This document shows positions 1 through 5,834 of a stretch of DNA of 8,597 nucleotides, one piece after another; positions within the stretch are counted from its first letter, which is position 1; every line of letters starts with the position of its first letter. Source of the DNA: CAZWVA01 sp964636885 (GTDB lineage Bacteria > Desulfobacterota_D > UBA1144 > Nemesobacterales > CSP1-2); assembly GCA_964636885.1 (NCBI GenBank), contig CAZWVA010000085.1, forward strand, positions 1 through 8,597, read 5' to 3'. The notes below the pieces were generated by a model. That model saw only the letters and a list, made by a program, of their open reading frames with translations. It was not told the origin of the DNA and made no database searches. A program made the position numbers and the translations under genes.

Positions 1-51
1 GAGGGGGGAAGGACGGTTGGAGCCGGTGTTGTTACTAAAATCATCGAATAG
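1..51 (+). CDS. tuf: Elongation factor Tu, C-terminal end only (partial)
   Basis: Frame 1 reads EGGRTVGAGVVTKIIE and then TAG. This is the very conserved end of bacterial EF-Tu, the GTPase that brings aminoacyl-tRNA to the ribosomal A site; the residues belong to the last beta strand of domain 3. Only 16 codons lie in the window and the rest is upstream. It ends 24 nt before rpsJ, the usual str-to-S10 junction (fusA, tuf, rpsJ), so the upstream genes are probably rpsL, rpsG and fusA; that part is inferred. No terminator lies between tuf and rpsJ, which suggests read-through into the ribosomal protein genes. Confidence 0.9.
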   Translation, partial: EGGRTVGAGVVTKIIE

Positions 52-75
52 AGGTTTTCTAGGGATAATAAAATT

Positions 76-396
76 ATGAATCGTGCTGCTAAGATTAGAA
101 TAAAGCTCAAATCCTTTGACCATAAGTTGCTTGACAGGTCTGCACTTGAGATTGTGGAGACGGCTAAGAGGACGGGTGCCAGGGTAGCGGGTCCGGTTCC
201 CCTTCCAACTCACATAAGCCGGTACTGTGTACTCAGGTCTCCACATGTGGATAAGAATTCAAGAGAGCACTTTGAGGTTAGGACCCATAAGAGGCTGGTT
301 GACATTCTTGACCCTACCCAGCAAACGATAGATGCTCTTATGAAGCTCGACTTGGCTTCTGGGGTTGAGGTCGAAATAAAACTCACAGGATCATAA
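76..396 (+). CDS. rpsJ: 30S ribosomal protein S10
   Basis: The 106-residue product matches S10, a tertiary binder in the head of the 30S subunit; in many bacteria S10 (NusE) also joins NusB in transcription antitermination. The visible signature is KIRIKLKSFDHKLLD near the N-terminus, then GPVPLPTH, then the classic loop VLRSPHVDKNSREHFEVRTHKR at about residues 52-73, followed by the LVDIL strand. The family is normally 102-106 residues, so the gene is complete. The ATG at 76 has only a modest Shine-Dalgarno (AGGGA, 11 nt upstream or slightly less). It is the first gene of the S10 block. The long leader that carries L4 autoregulation upstream of rpsJ in E. coli is absent, because tuf ends 24 nt away. 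Confidence 0.97.
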   Translation: MNRAAKIRIKLKSFDHKLLDRSALEIVETAKRTGARVAGPVPLPTHISRYCVLRSPHVDKNSREHFEVRTHKRLVDILDPTQQTIDALMKLDLASGVEVEIKLTGS

Positions 397-401
397 CGCT
401 C

Positions 402-1061
402 ATGATAGAGGGATTAATAGGTAAGAAGGTTGGAATGACTGAGGTGTTTCTTGAGGACGGCACCGTTGTGGTGGGAACCGTGATAAAGGCGGGTCCTTGC
501 TTTGTGGTTCAGAAGAGGAGTGCCGATAAGGACGGGTACGAGGCCATTCAACTTGGGTTCGAAGAGGTAAAGCCACAGAGGCTCACCAAACCACTTCTTG
601 GGCATTTTAAGAAGGCTGGTGTTCCACCTTTGAGGTTTCTTAGGGAGTTTGGAGTACTCAAGAAGGGTGGTGTGGATGAGTACAAGCCCGGTGATGTGGT
701 GAAAGTGGATATCTTTAAAGAGGGTGATCTTATAGATATTACAGGAACCAGCAAAGGAAAGGGGTTTGCCGGCGTTATGAAAAGGCATGGGTTTGCCGGA
801 CAGCCGGATTCACACGGCGGTATGGCCCACAGGAGGCCGGGTTCAATCGGTCAGCACTCTTTTCCAGCAAGGGTGTGGAAAGGGCTAGGGATGGCGGGTC
901 ATATGGGTGCCGAGAGGGTTACCGTGCAGGGGGTTCGTGTGGTAAAGGTGAATCCCGAAAAGGACATCATAATCATAAAAGGCTCTGTTCCTGGACCGGA
1001 CGGTGGTTTACTGGTTCTCAGGCATACGACAAAAGGGAGAGTAGAAAGTGCCGCACTATGA
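402..1061 (+). CDS. rplC: 50S ribosomal protein L3
   Basis: L3 is a primary 23S rRNA binder. Its globular part sits on the subunit surface and a long loop reaches toward the peptidyl transferase centre. The 219 residues start with MIEGLIGKKVGMTEVF, the standard L3 opening. The loop region is clear at about residues 112-165: TGTSKGKGFAGVMKRHGF, then a HGG and RRPGSIGQ stretch, then MAGHMGAERVTVQ. The C-terminus carries IIIIKGSVPGPDGG, also typical. Length is close to the usual 205-220. The start is the ATG after a weak AGGAT, 11 nt upstream. Its last 14 nt overlap the start of rplD in another frame, which points to translational coupling. Confidence 0.97.
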   Translation: MIEGLIGKKVGMTEVFLEDGTVVVGTVIKAGPCFVVQKRSADKDGYEAIQLGFEEVKPQRLTKPLLGHFKKAGVPPLRFLREFGVLKKGGVDEYKPGDVVKVDIFKEGDLIDITGTSKGKGFAGVMKRHGFAGQPDSHGGMAHRRPGSIGQHSFPARVWKGLGMAGHMGAERVTVQGVRVVKVNPEKDIIIIKGSVPGPDGGLLVLRHTTKGRVESAAL

Positions 1062-1671
1062 CGTATACGATCTAAACAGGAATACGGTGGGTACCGTCGA
1101 GCTAGACCCAGAGGTGTTTGAGTCTCCTATAAAGGAGCACCTCTTTTATTATGTTGTAAACTGGCAATTGGCCGGTCGTCGTTCCGGTACCGCCTCAACT
1201 AAGACTAGGGGCGAGGTAAGAGGCGGTGGAAGAAAACCCTGGAAGCAGAAGCACCTCGGACGGGCACGTCAGGGCAGTATCAGGGCCCCACAGTGGAGGA
1301 AGGGAGCGATAATCTTTGGGCCCAAACCCAGGGACTGGTCCTTTAGTATTCCTAAAAAGGTAAAACGTGAGGCGCTCAAAAGCGCCCTTTCCCTAAAACA
1401 CAGGGATGGGAATATCCTTATCCTTAAGGATCTTAATCTCCCCCAGATAAAAACAAAGCTGGTTTCTGAGTTCCTTAAAGGGTTTGAGCTTAGTAGGGCA
1501 CTAATAGTGATAAATGGCGACAATGAAAATCTCAAGAGGTCGGCCAGAAACCTTAAGAACGTTAAGGTATTAAAATCGGATGGACTCAACGTTTATGACA
1601 TTCTTAGGTTCGATACGCTTGTTATGACTGAGGATTCATTGCTTAGGGTTCAGGAGGTACTTAAGGGTTGA
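1048..1671 (+). CDS. rplD: 50S ribosomal protein L4
   Basis: L4 binds 23S rRNA domain I, lines the exit tunnel with L22 through its extended loop, and in E. coli represses the S10 operon. The 207-residue product has the loop signature at about residues 50-90: STKTRGEVRGGGRKPWKQK, then GRARQGSIRAPQWRKG, then FGPKPRDWSFSIPKKVKREALKSALS in order. The start is taken as GTG at 1048 because AAGGGAG at 1033-1039 sits 8 nt upstream and the protein then opens PHYDVYDLNRNTVG, as L4 proteins do. The start lies inside rplC, a 14-nt overlap. No binding site for L4 autoregulation is visible in the window. The final codons contain the Shine-Dalgarno of rplW. Confidence 0.96.
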   Translation: MPHYDVYDLNRNTVGTVELDPEVFESPIKEHLFYYVVNWQLAGRRSGTASTKTRGEVRGGGRKPWKQKHLGRARQGSIRAPQWRKGAIIFGPKPRDWSFSIPKKVKREALKSALSLKHRDGNILILKDLNLPQIKTKLVSEFLKGFELSRALIVINGDNENLKRSARNLKNVKVLKSDGLNVYDILRFDTLVMTEDSLLRVQEVLKG

Positions 1672-1955
1672 AAGAGCCAAGGGAAACGATAAGGCGTCCT
1701 CTCATCACGGAAAAGTCCTCTCTCCTCAAGGGGGGTGGTTGGTATGTCTTTTCGGTTGATAGGAAGGCCAATAAAAAGGAGATAAAAGAGGCCGTCGAGA
1801 AGTTGTTCAAGGTGAAGGTGGATAAGGTAAGAACGCTTATCCTACCCGGAAAGAAGGTAAAAAGATTTGGCCGTCCCGTAGGTCAAAGGTCCCCGTTAAA
1901 GAAGGCTTACGTGAAGCTTAAGGAAGGAACGATAGAATTTTTTGAAGGGGTTTAA
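1668..1955 (+). CDS. rplW: 50S ribosomal protein L23
   Basis: L23 sits at the exit of the peptide tunnel and is the docking point for trigger factor and signal recognition particle. The 95 residues show the family pattern: IRRPLITEKSS at about residues 8-18, VFSVDRKANKKEIKEAVEKLFKV at 27-49, and then the loop KVRTLILPGKKVKRFGR with a C-terminal strand rich in Lys. The usual length is 93-100. The start is a TTG that overlaps the rplD stop as TTGA. A near-perfect AGGAGGT at 1652-1658, 9 nt upstream, supports it, and the next in-frame ATG or GTG would cut into the conserved fold. Confidence 0.96.
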   Translation: MKEPRETIRRPLITEKSSLLKGGGWYVFSVDRKANKKEIKEAVEKLFKVKVDKVRTLILPGKKVKRFGRPVGQRSPLKKAYVKLKEGTIEFFEGV

Positions 1956-1957
1956 AT

Positions 1958-2800
1958 ATGGGTATAAAGAAATATAATCCTGTAACTCCTGGAACGAGGT
2001 TTAAAACCTCCCTCGATTTCTCTGAGATCACGGTGGGTGAGCCCTATAAGCCTCTTACCGCGTCTCTAAAGAGAAAGGCCGGCAGGAACTCCCAAGGGAG
2101 GATTTCGAGTAGACACCGTGGGGGTGGCCACAAGCGCCTGTACAGGATTATCGATTTTAAAAGGGATAAGTTTGATATTCCTGCAAGGGTTGCCACAATC
2201 GAGTATGATCCTAATCGTTCCGCTAGAATAGCGCTTCTAAATTATGCGGACGGGGAGAAACGCTACATAATCGCTCCAGAAGGGTTAAAGGTCGGCGATA
2301 CGGTGATCTCTGGAGAAAACGTCGACATAAACACGGGAAACGCCCTTCCTCTAAGGAATATTCCCATAGGGACCATGATACATAACGTGGAGCTGAGACC
2401 CGGGGAGGGCGGTAAGATCCTTCGTGCTGCCGGGGCTTCTGCTCAGATACTCGCTAAAGAGGGCGATTATGCCCAACTCAGATTGAGCTCTGGTGAGATA
2501 CGCTTGGTTCATATGAACTGTATGGCGACCATTGGAAGGGTTGGAAACCTGGAACACGAACTCGTAGTGATTGGGAAGGCTGGAAGAAGCAGGCATATGG
2601 GCCGCCGTCCTCACGTGAGAGGGGTTGCGATGAACCCGGTTGACCATCCGCACGGCGGAGGTGAAGGGAAGGCCACCAAAGGAAACCCTCATCCCGTTTC
2701 TCCTTGGGGGTGGATCACAATCGGATATAAGACGAGAAAGAATAAGAGAACGGATAAGTTTATCGTAAAACGTAGGAGAATCGGTTACGGGATGGATTAG
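1958..2800 (+). CDS. rplB: 50S ribosomal protein L2
   Basis: L2 is the largest conserved protein of the 50S core, needed for subunit association and for a functional peptidyl transferase centre. The 280 residues include the N-terminal KKYNPVTPGTRF, the RNA-binding GRNSQGRISSRHRGGGHKR at about 42-60, the OB-fold and SH3-like core, and the C-terminal motif DHPHGGGEG at 229-237. His230 corresponds to the functionally important His229 of E. coli L2. Length is slightly above the common 273-277. The segment VSPWGWITIGYKTR at 247-260 differs from the more usual PWGxPTxGxKTR: an Ile stands where I expect Pro. The ATG has AAGGGG 7 nt upstream and starts 2 nt after the rplW stop. Confidence 0.98.
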   Translation: MGIKKYNPVTPGTRFKTSLDFSEITVGEPYKPLTASLKRKAGRNSQGRISSRHRGGGHKRLYRIIDFKRDKFDIPARVATIEYDPNRSARIALLNYADGEKRYIIAPEGLKVGDTVISGENVDINTGNALPLRNIPIGTMIHNVELRPGEGGKILRAAGASAQILAKEGDYAQLRLSSGEIRLVHMNCMATIGRVGNLEHELVVIGKAGRSRHMGRRPHVRGVAMNPVDHPHGGGEGKATKGNPHPVSPWGWITIGYKTRKNKRTDKFIVKRRRIGYGMD

Positions 2801-2837
2801 CGAGGCGTATGAGAAATGGAAATAAAGGGGAGTCGAT

Positions 2838-3131
2838 ATGCCAAGGTCAAATAAAAAGGGTCCATATGTTGATCCAAAACTACTTAAGAAGGTTCAATCG
2901 GCAAGGTCGTCTGGAGACCAACGTATAATTAAAACCTGGTCTAGGGATTCCATGATCATCCCTGATATGGTGGGTCTCACATTTGCGGTTTATAACGGTA
3001 AAAAGTTTATTCCGGTCTATGTGACTGAATACATGGTTGGACATAAACTCGGGGAATTCTCTCCTACCCGTACCTTTACCGGACACGGTGGAGGAGACAA
3101 GAAAGCGAAGGTTGAGAAAACAACGGTTTAG
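2838..3131 (+). CDS. rpsS: 30S ribosomal protein S19
   Basis: S19 lies in the head of the 30S subunit, pairs with S13 and contacts the A-site finger bridge. The 97 residues carry RSNKKGPYVDPKLLKKV at the N-terminus, IKTWSRDSMIIPDMVGLTFAVYNGKKFIPVYVTEYMVGHKLGEFSPTR through the middle (given here as one continuous family block at about 31-78), and FTGHGGGDKK near the end. Family length is 88-97. The ATG follows AAGGGGAG at 2825-2832 with a short 5-nt gap. A 37-nt spacer separates it from rplB; apart from the ribosome binding site I see nothing in that spacer. Confidence 0.97.
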   Translation: MPRSNKKGPYVDPKLLKKVQSARSSGDQRIIKTWSRDSMIIPDMVGLTFAVYNGKKFIPVYVTEYMVGHKLGEFSPTRTFTGHGGGDKKAKVEKTTV

Positions 3132-3146
3132 CTAAAAGGTGAACAA

Positions 3147-3485
3147 ATGGTATCGCGGGCTGTGTGTAAATACGCAAGGACGTCGCCGAAGAAGGCGAGA
3201 GTCGTATTGGATCTAATAAGGGGAAGCGGAGTAGAAGAGGCGTTTGCGGTTCTAGGCTCTATAAGAAGGAGGTCCGCACCCATCGTGGCGAAGCTCCTGA
3301 AATCCGCTGTTGCGAATGCCGCTGAAAAGGGCCACACGAGCACCGAGACCCTTTATATAAAAGAGGCTTACGTCTCCCAAGGCCCGGTGCTTAAACGGAT
3401 TAGGCCAAGGGCGATGGGAAGAGCATATCAAAGAAAGAGAAGGATGAGCCACTTGACTATAGTGCTAGAAGAAAGGGGGTTATAA
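3147..3485 (+). CDS. rplV: 50S ribosomal protein L22
   Basis: L22 contacts all domains of 23S rRNA and its long beta hairpin lines the exit tunnel beside L4. The 112 residues show the family elements: YARTSPKKARVVLDLIRG at about residues 9-26, LKSAVANAAEK at about 51-61, and the tunnel hairpin VLKRIRPRAMGRAYQRKRRMSHLTIVL at about 81-107. Length matches the usual 110-113. The ATG lies 4 nt after AAGGTGA, a good match to the late part of the Shine-Dalgarno consensus. The stop is one nucleotide before the rpsC start, so the pair is probably coupled. Confidence 0.97.
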   Translation: MVSRAVCKYARTSPKKARVVLDLIRGSGVEEAFAVLGSIRRRSAPIVAKLLKSAVANAAEKGHTSTETLYIKEAYVSQGPVLKRIRPRAMGRAYQRKRRMSHLTIVLEERGL

Positions 3486-3486
3486 G

Positions 3487-4140
3487 TTGGGACAAAAGGT
3501 ATGCCCTGTAGGGCTCAGAATCGGAATCACTAAAAGCTGGGATTCTAAGTGGTTTGCGGAGAAGCAGAAGTACACCCAGCTCCTTCACGAGGATATAAGG
3601 ATCAGGTCCCTAATCAAGAAGGAGTTCTATCAGGCGGGGATTTCTAAGATCGAGATTGAAAGAGCCGCTTCCGAAAGGGTAAGGGTGGTGATATATGCGG
3701 CGCGCCCAGGTATGATAATCGGTAGAAAAGGGCAGGAGATCGAATCCCTAAGACGCGGGCTGGGTAGAATGACCGGCAAGGATGTCTACCTGGATATCCG
3801 TGAGGTAAAGCGCCCCGAAGTGGACGCCCAATTGGTTGCTGAGAACATCGCGCTTCAGCTATCGAGAAGGGTTGCCTATAGACGTGCCATGAAAAGGGCC
3901 ATGTCCTCGGCTCTTAGGCTTGGAGCTGTAGGGATAAAGGTCATGGTTGCAGGGAGGTTGGGGGGAGCCGAGATAGCGAGAAAGGAATGGTATAGGGAAG
4001 GCAGGGTTCCACTTACCACGCTCCGTGCCGATATCGATTATGGATTCGCCGAGGCAAAAACGACGTATGGAATAATAGGGGTTAAGGTCTGGATATTTAA
4101 AGGCGAGGTACTGGAGAGAAAGGTAAGGCATAGTAGTTAA
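3487..4140 (+). CDS. rpsC: 30S ribosomal protein S3
   Basis: S3 sits at the mRNA entry channel on the 30S head and contributes to helicase activity with S4 and S5. The 217 residues open GQKVCPVGLRIGITKSWDSKW, close to the usual MGQKVxPxGxRLG. The KH type II domain has its GxxG loop as GRKG at residues 79-82, preceded by PGMII. The C-terminal domain holds SRRVAYRRAMKRAM and the conserved GRLGGAEIARxEW region. It starts at TTG, 8 nt after a run AAAGGGGG, one nt beyond the rplV stop. The C-terminal tail is short compared with the 233 residues of E. coli S3 but within the range of other phyla. Downstream lies a 44-nt spacer with a hairpin. Confidence 0.97.
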   Translation: MGQKVCPVGLRIGITKSWDSKWFAEKQKYTQLLHEDIRIRSLIKKEFYQAGISKIEIERAASERVRVVIYAARPGMIIGRKGQEIESLRRGLGRMTGKDVYLDIREVKRPEVDAQLVAENIALQLSRRVAYRRAMKRAMSSALRLGAVGIKVMVAGRLGGAEIARKEWYREGRVPLTTLRADIDYGFAEAKTTYGIIGVKVWIFKGEVLERKVRHSS

Positions 4141-4143
4141 TCC

Positions 4144-4169
4144 GGTGATTCGAGATCTCTCGATTCGCC
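4144..4169 (+). promoter_or_regulatory. Candidate RNA hairpin in the rpsC-rplP spacer
   Basis: The arms GGTGATTCGAG (4144-4154) and CTCGATTCGCC (4159-4169) pair over eleven positions with one U-U mismatch and one G-U wobble, closing a four-base loop ATCT. No T run follows, so this is not an intrinsic terminator. The rplP Shine-Dalgarno CGGAGGT (4174-4180 region) begins only about 5 nt downstream. A role in translational control or RNA processing is inference; the pairing itself is seen directly. Confidence 0.45.
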
Positions 4170-4184
4170 TTCACGGAGGTAAAA

Positions 4185-4610
4185 ATGCTTCAACCGGCCA
4201 GAACAAAATACAGGAAACAACATAAGGGCAGGATAAGGGGGCGTGCGACAAGGGGGGCAACCCTGGCTTTTGGAGAGTTTGGACTCCAGTCCATTGAATG
4301 TGGAAGGCTGACCTCTCAACAGATCGAAGCTGCTCGAGTTGCGATAACGCGTCATGTAAGACGTGGAGCGAAGCTATGGGTTAGGCTTTTCCCTCACAAA
4401 CCCATAACGAAGAAGCCTGCCGAGACGAGAATGGGAAAGGGGAAAGGAGACGTCGTCGGTTATGTTGCACCCGTGAAGAGGGGAACTATGCTCTATGAGA
4501 TAAGCGGGCTTCCGGAGGATCTGTCGAGGGAGGCTCTCAGGCTCGCCTCACATAAGCTTCCCGTAAAAACACGTATCGTTGCTCGTCAAGAGGGGGTTCT
4601 TACGATATGA
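4185..4610 (+). CDS. rplP: 50S ribosomal protein L16
   Basis: L16 binds near the A site and elbow of tRNA, helps organise the peptidyl transferase region and is added late in 50S assembly. The 141 residues contain RTKYRKQHKGRIRG at the N-terminus, LAFGEFGLQSIECGRLTSQQIEAAR at about 27-51, and the invariant RMGKGKG at 82-88, followed by WVAPV-like YVAPVKRG and a C-terminal LPVKTRIV. Length is within the normal 136-144. The ATG has a strong CGGAGGT 5 to 6 nt upstream. It is the only gene of the S10 block preceded by a spacer with clear secondary structure. It overlaps rpmC by 4 nt (ATGA). Confidence 0.97.
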   Translation: MLQPARTKYRKQHKGRIRGRATRGATLAFGEFGLQSIECGRLTSQQIEAARVAITRHVRRGAKLWVRLFPHKPITKKPAETRMGKGKGDVVGYVAPVKRGTMLYEISGLPEDLSREALRLASHKLPVKTRIVARQEGVLTI

Positions 4611-4810
4611 AACCAGTTGAGATAAGAGAGTTAAGCGACGATGAATTGAAAAAGAAGGAAGACGATACGAGGCAGGAGCTCTTTAATCTAAGGGTTCAAC
4701 TCGCTACGAATAGGACTACGAATGTTGCGAGGGTTCGAAAGCTAAAAAGAGACCTAGCAAGGATACTTACGATAAAAAGAGAAAGGGAGCTTGGAATAAG
4801 GAGAAAATAA
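4607..4810 (+). CDS. rpmC: 50S ribosomal protein L29
   Basis: L29 is a small two-helix protein next to L23 at the tunnel exit. The 67-residue product has the family pattern: an N-terminal ELSDDELKKKEDDTRQELFNLRVQLAT helix at about residues 8-34, then N at the turn, then the second helix with ARVRKLKRDLARILTIKRERE. The high charge and length (60-70 expected) fit. Its ATG overlaps the rplP stop as ATGA, with AGAGGGGG about 10 nt upstream inside the last codons of rplP. Its end contains the AAGGAG used by rpsQ. Confidence 0.96.
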   Translation: MKPVEIRELSDDELKKKEDDTRQELFNLRVQLATNRTTNVARVRKLKRDLARILTIKRERELGIRRK

Positions 4811-4815
4811 AACCG

Positions 4816-5124
4816 ATGGAAAGAGGGAAGGCAAAGACTCTAGTTGGTGTAGTCACGAGTGATAAGATGGATAAGACCGTCGTTGTGGATGTGGTGCAGA
4901 TAAAGAAACACGCGACTTACGGGAAACCCGTAAAGACAACCTCACGGTTTAAGGCCCATGATGAAAGGAACGAGTGCAAGGTGGGGGATAGGGTCCTTAT
5001 TATCGGTACAAGGCCTCTCAGTAAAACGAAGAGGTGGAGGGTGAGTAAGATACTAGAACGTGCCACTGTTGTTGAAGGCGAGATCGCCGATGAGTTCTCA
5101 GAAGAGGGAGGAAAACCAGAGTGA
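4816..5124 (+). CDS. rpsQ: 30S ribosomal protein S17, with acidic C-terminal tail
   Basis: S17 is a primary 16S rRNA binder with an OB fold, in the 30S body. The core LVGVVTSDKMDKTVVVDV at about residues 9-26, then HATYGKPVKTTSRFKAHDERNECKVGD at 32-58, then TRPLSKTKRWRVSKIL at 65-80 are diagnostic. The product is 102 residues, while many S17 proteins are 80-90. The extra part after about residue 86 is acidic (GEIADEFSEEGGKPE). Such tails occur in several lineages; no function is claimed. The ATG lies 12 nt after AAGGAG at 4798-4803. The tail codons carry the Shine-Dalgarno of rplN and the stop overlaps its GTG (GTGA). Confidence 0.96.
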   Translation: MERGKAKTLVGVVTSDKMDKTVVVDVVQIKKHATYGKPVKTTSRFKAHDERNECKVGDRVLIIGTRPLSKTKRWRVSKILERATVVEGEIADEFSEEGGKPE

Positions 5125-5489
5125 TTCAACCAACCACTGTTCTCGAATCTGCGGATAACACCGGAGCAAAGAAGCTCTTTTGTATAAGGGTAATGGGTGG
5201 GTCTAATAGGAAGTATGCAAGGCTTGGTGATGTTGTTGTAGTTTCCGTTAAGGAAGCGATTCCTAATTCAAAGGTAGAGAAAGGCGATGTGCATAGGGCT
5301 GTGATCGTCCGCACAAAAAAGGAACAAAGGCGCCCAGATGGCTCTTACGTGAGATTTGACAATAACGCCGCCGTACTCATAACAAAGGAGAATGAGCCGA
5401 TGGGAACACGCGTGTTCGGTCCAATAGCTAGAGAGCTTCGTCTTAAGGGATTTATGAAGATAATTTCACTTGCACCGGAGGTCGTATAA
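5121..5489 (+). CDS. rplN: 50S ribosomal protein L14
   Basis: L14 binds 23S rRNA at the subunit interface and forms bridges to 16S rRNA; it is also the target of the silencing factor RsfS. The 122 residues are a textbook match: MIQPTTVLESADNTGAKK at the start, then IRVMGGSNRKYARLGDVVVVSVKEAIP, then RTKKEQRRPDGSYVRFDNNAAVLI, and GTRVFGPIARELR with a C-terminal MKIISLAPEV. The length of 122 is the family standard. The start is GTG in a GTGA overlap with rpsQ, 9 nt after GGGAGG at 5106-5111; translation from here gives the exact expected N-terminus. The last codons hold the rplX Shine-Dalgarno. Confidence 0.98.
   Translation: MIQPTTVLESADNTGAKKLFCIRVMGGSNRKYARLGDVVVVSVKEAIPNSKVEKGDVHRAVIVRTKKEQRRPDGSYVRFDNNAAVLITKENEPMGTRVFGPIARELRLKGFMKIISLAPEVV
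5476..5482 (+). promoter_or_regulatory. Ribosome binding site that fixes the rplX start
   Basis: GGAGGTC-type site (CGGAGGT region, about 5475-5482) lies inside the last codons of rplN, 8 nt before GTG at 5491. An in-frame TTG at 5470 lies upstream of this site and so cannot use it, which favours the GTG as the rplX start. Confidence 0.75.
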
Positions 5490-5490
5490 G

Positions 5491-5832
5491 GTGGCTTCTC
5501 CAAATAATAAGATTAGAAAATTCCATGTTAAGACCGGTGACATGGTTTACGTCATAGCGGGTAAAGAGAAGGGAAAGACCGGTAAGGTTATAAGGGTCTT
5601 AAGGGAAAAGAATAAGGTTTTGGTTGAAAAGCTAAATATAATAAAGAGGCACAGCCGTCCCTCTCAGAAAAATCCATCCGGAGGGATAATTGAGAAAGAG
5701 GCACCTATTCATATCTCGAATGTTATGCTCTACGACCCTACGGCCCGTCGCCCCGTAAGGGTTGGACATAGGGTGATTGCAAGTGGAGAAAAGGTGAGAT
5801 ACAGCAAAAAAAGCGGTGAGGAAATCAAGTAA
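5491..5832 (+). CDS. rplX: 50S ribosomal protein L24
   Basis: L24 is one of the two assembly initiators of the 50S subunit and sits near the tunnel exit. From the GTG at 5491 the product is 113 residues. A KOW motif lies at about residues 16-33 (GDMVYVIAGKEKGKTGKV), followed by VLVEKLNIIKRHSRPSQKNPSGGIIEKEAPIH-like text (KHSRPS and GGIIEKEAPIHISNVML are the family hallmarks) and a C-terminal RRPVRVGHRV. A longer frame opens at TTG 5470 but would overlap rplN by 20 nt, place the start before the Shine-Dalgarno and add non-conserved residues, so it is rejected. Family length is 102-115. It ends 2 nt before rplE. Confidence 0.95.
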   Translation: MASPNNKIRKFHVKTGDMVYVIAGKEKGKTGKVIRVLREKNKVLVEKLNIIKRHSRPSQKNPSGGIIEKEAPIHISNVMLYDPTARRPVRVGHRVIASGEKVRYSKKSGEEIK

Positions 5833-5834
5833 TA

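Noticed and set aside
64..69. GATAAT resembling a -10 box just upstream of rpsJ
   Set aside because: No -35 hexamer is found 16-18 nt upstream and no extended -10 TG is present; the predicted start would fall at the rpsJ ATG.
414..788. Antisense open frame of 124 codons inside rplC
   Set aside because: It is the complement of a strongly conserved L3 gene, has no recognisable domain and no supporting ribosome binding site; it is a shadow frame.
875..1075. Plus-strand open frame of 66 codons overlapping the end of rplC
   Set aside because: It is an alternative frame of L3 with low-complexity Gly/Arg content and no family resemblance.
5470..5490. Longer rplX reading frame from TTG at 5470
   Set aside because: The added residues (HRRSYKV) are not L24-like, the start lies before the CGGAGGT site, and it would overlap rplN; GTG at 5491 is better placed.
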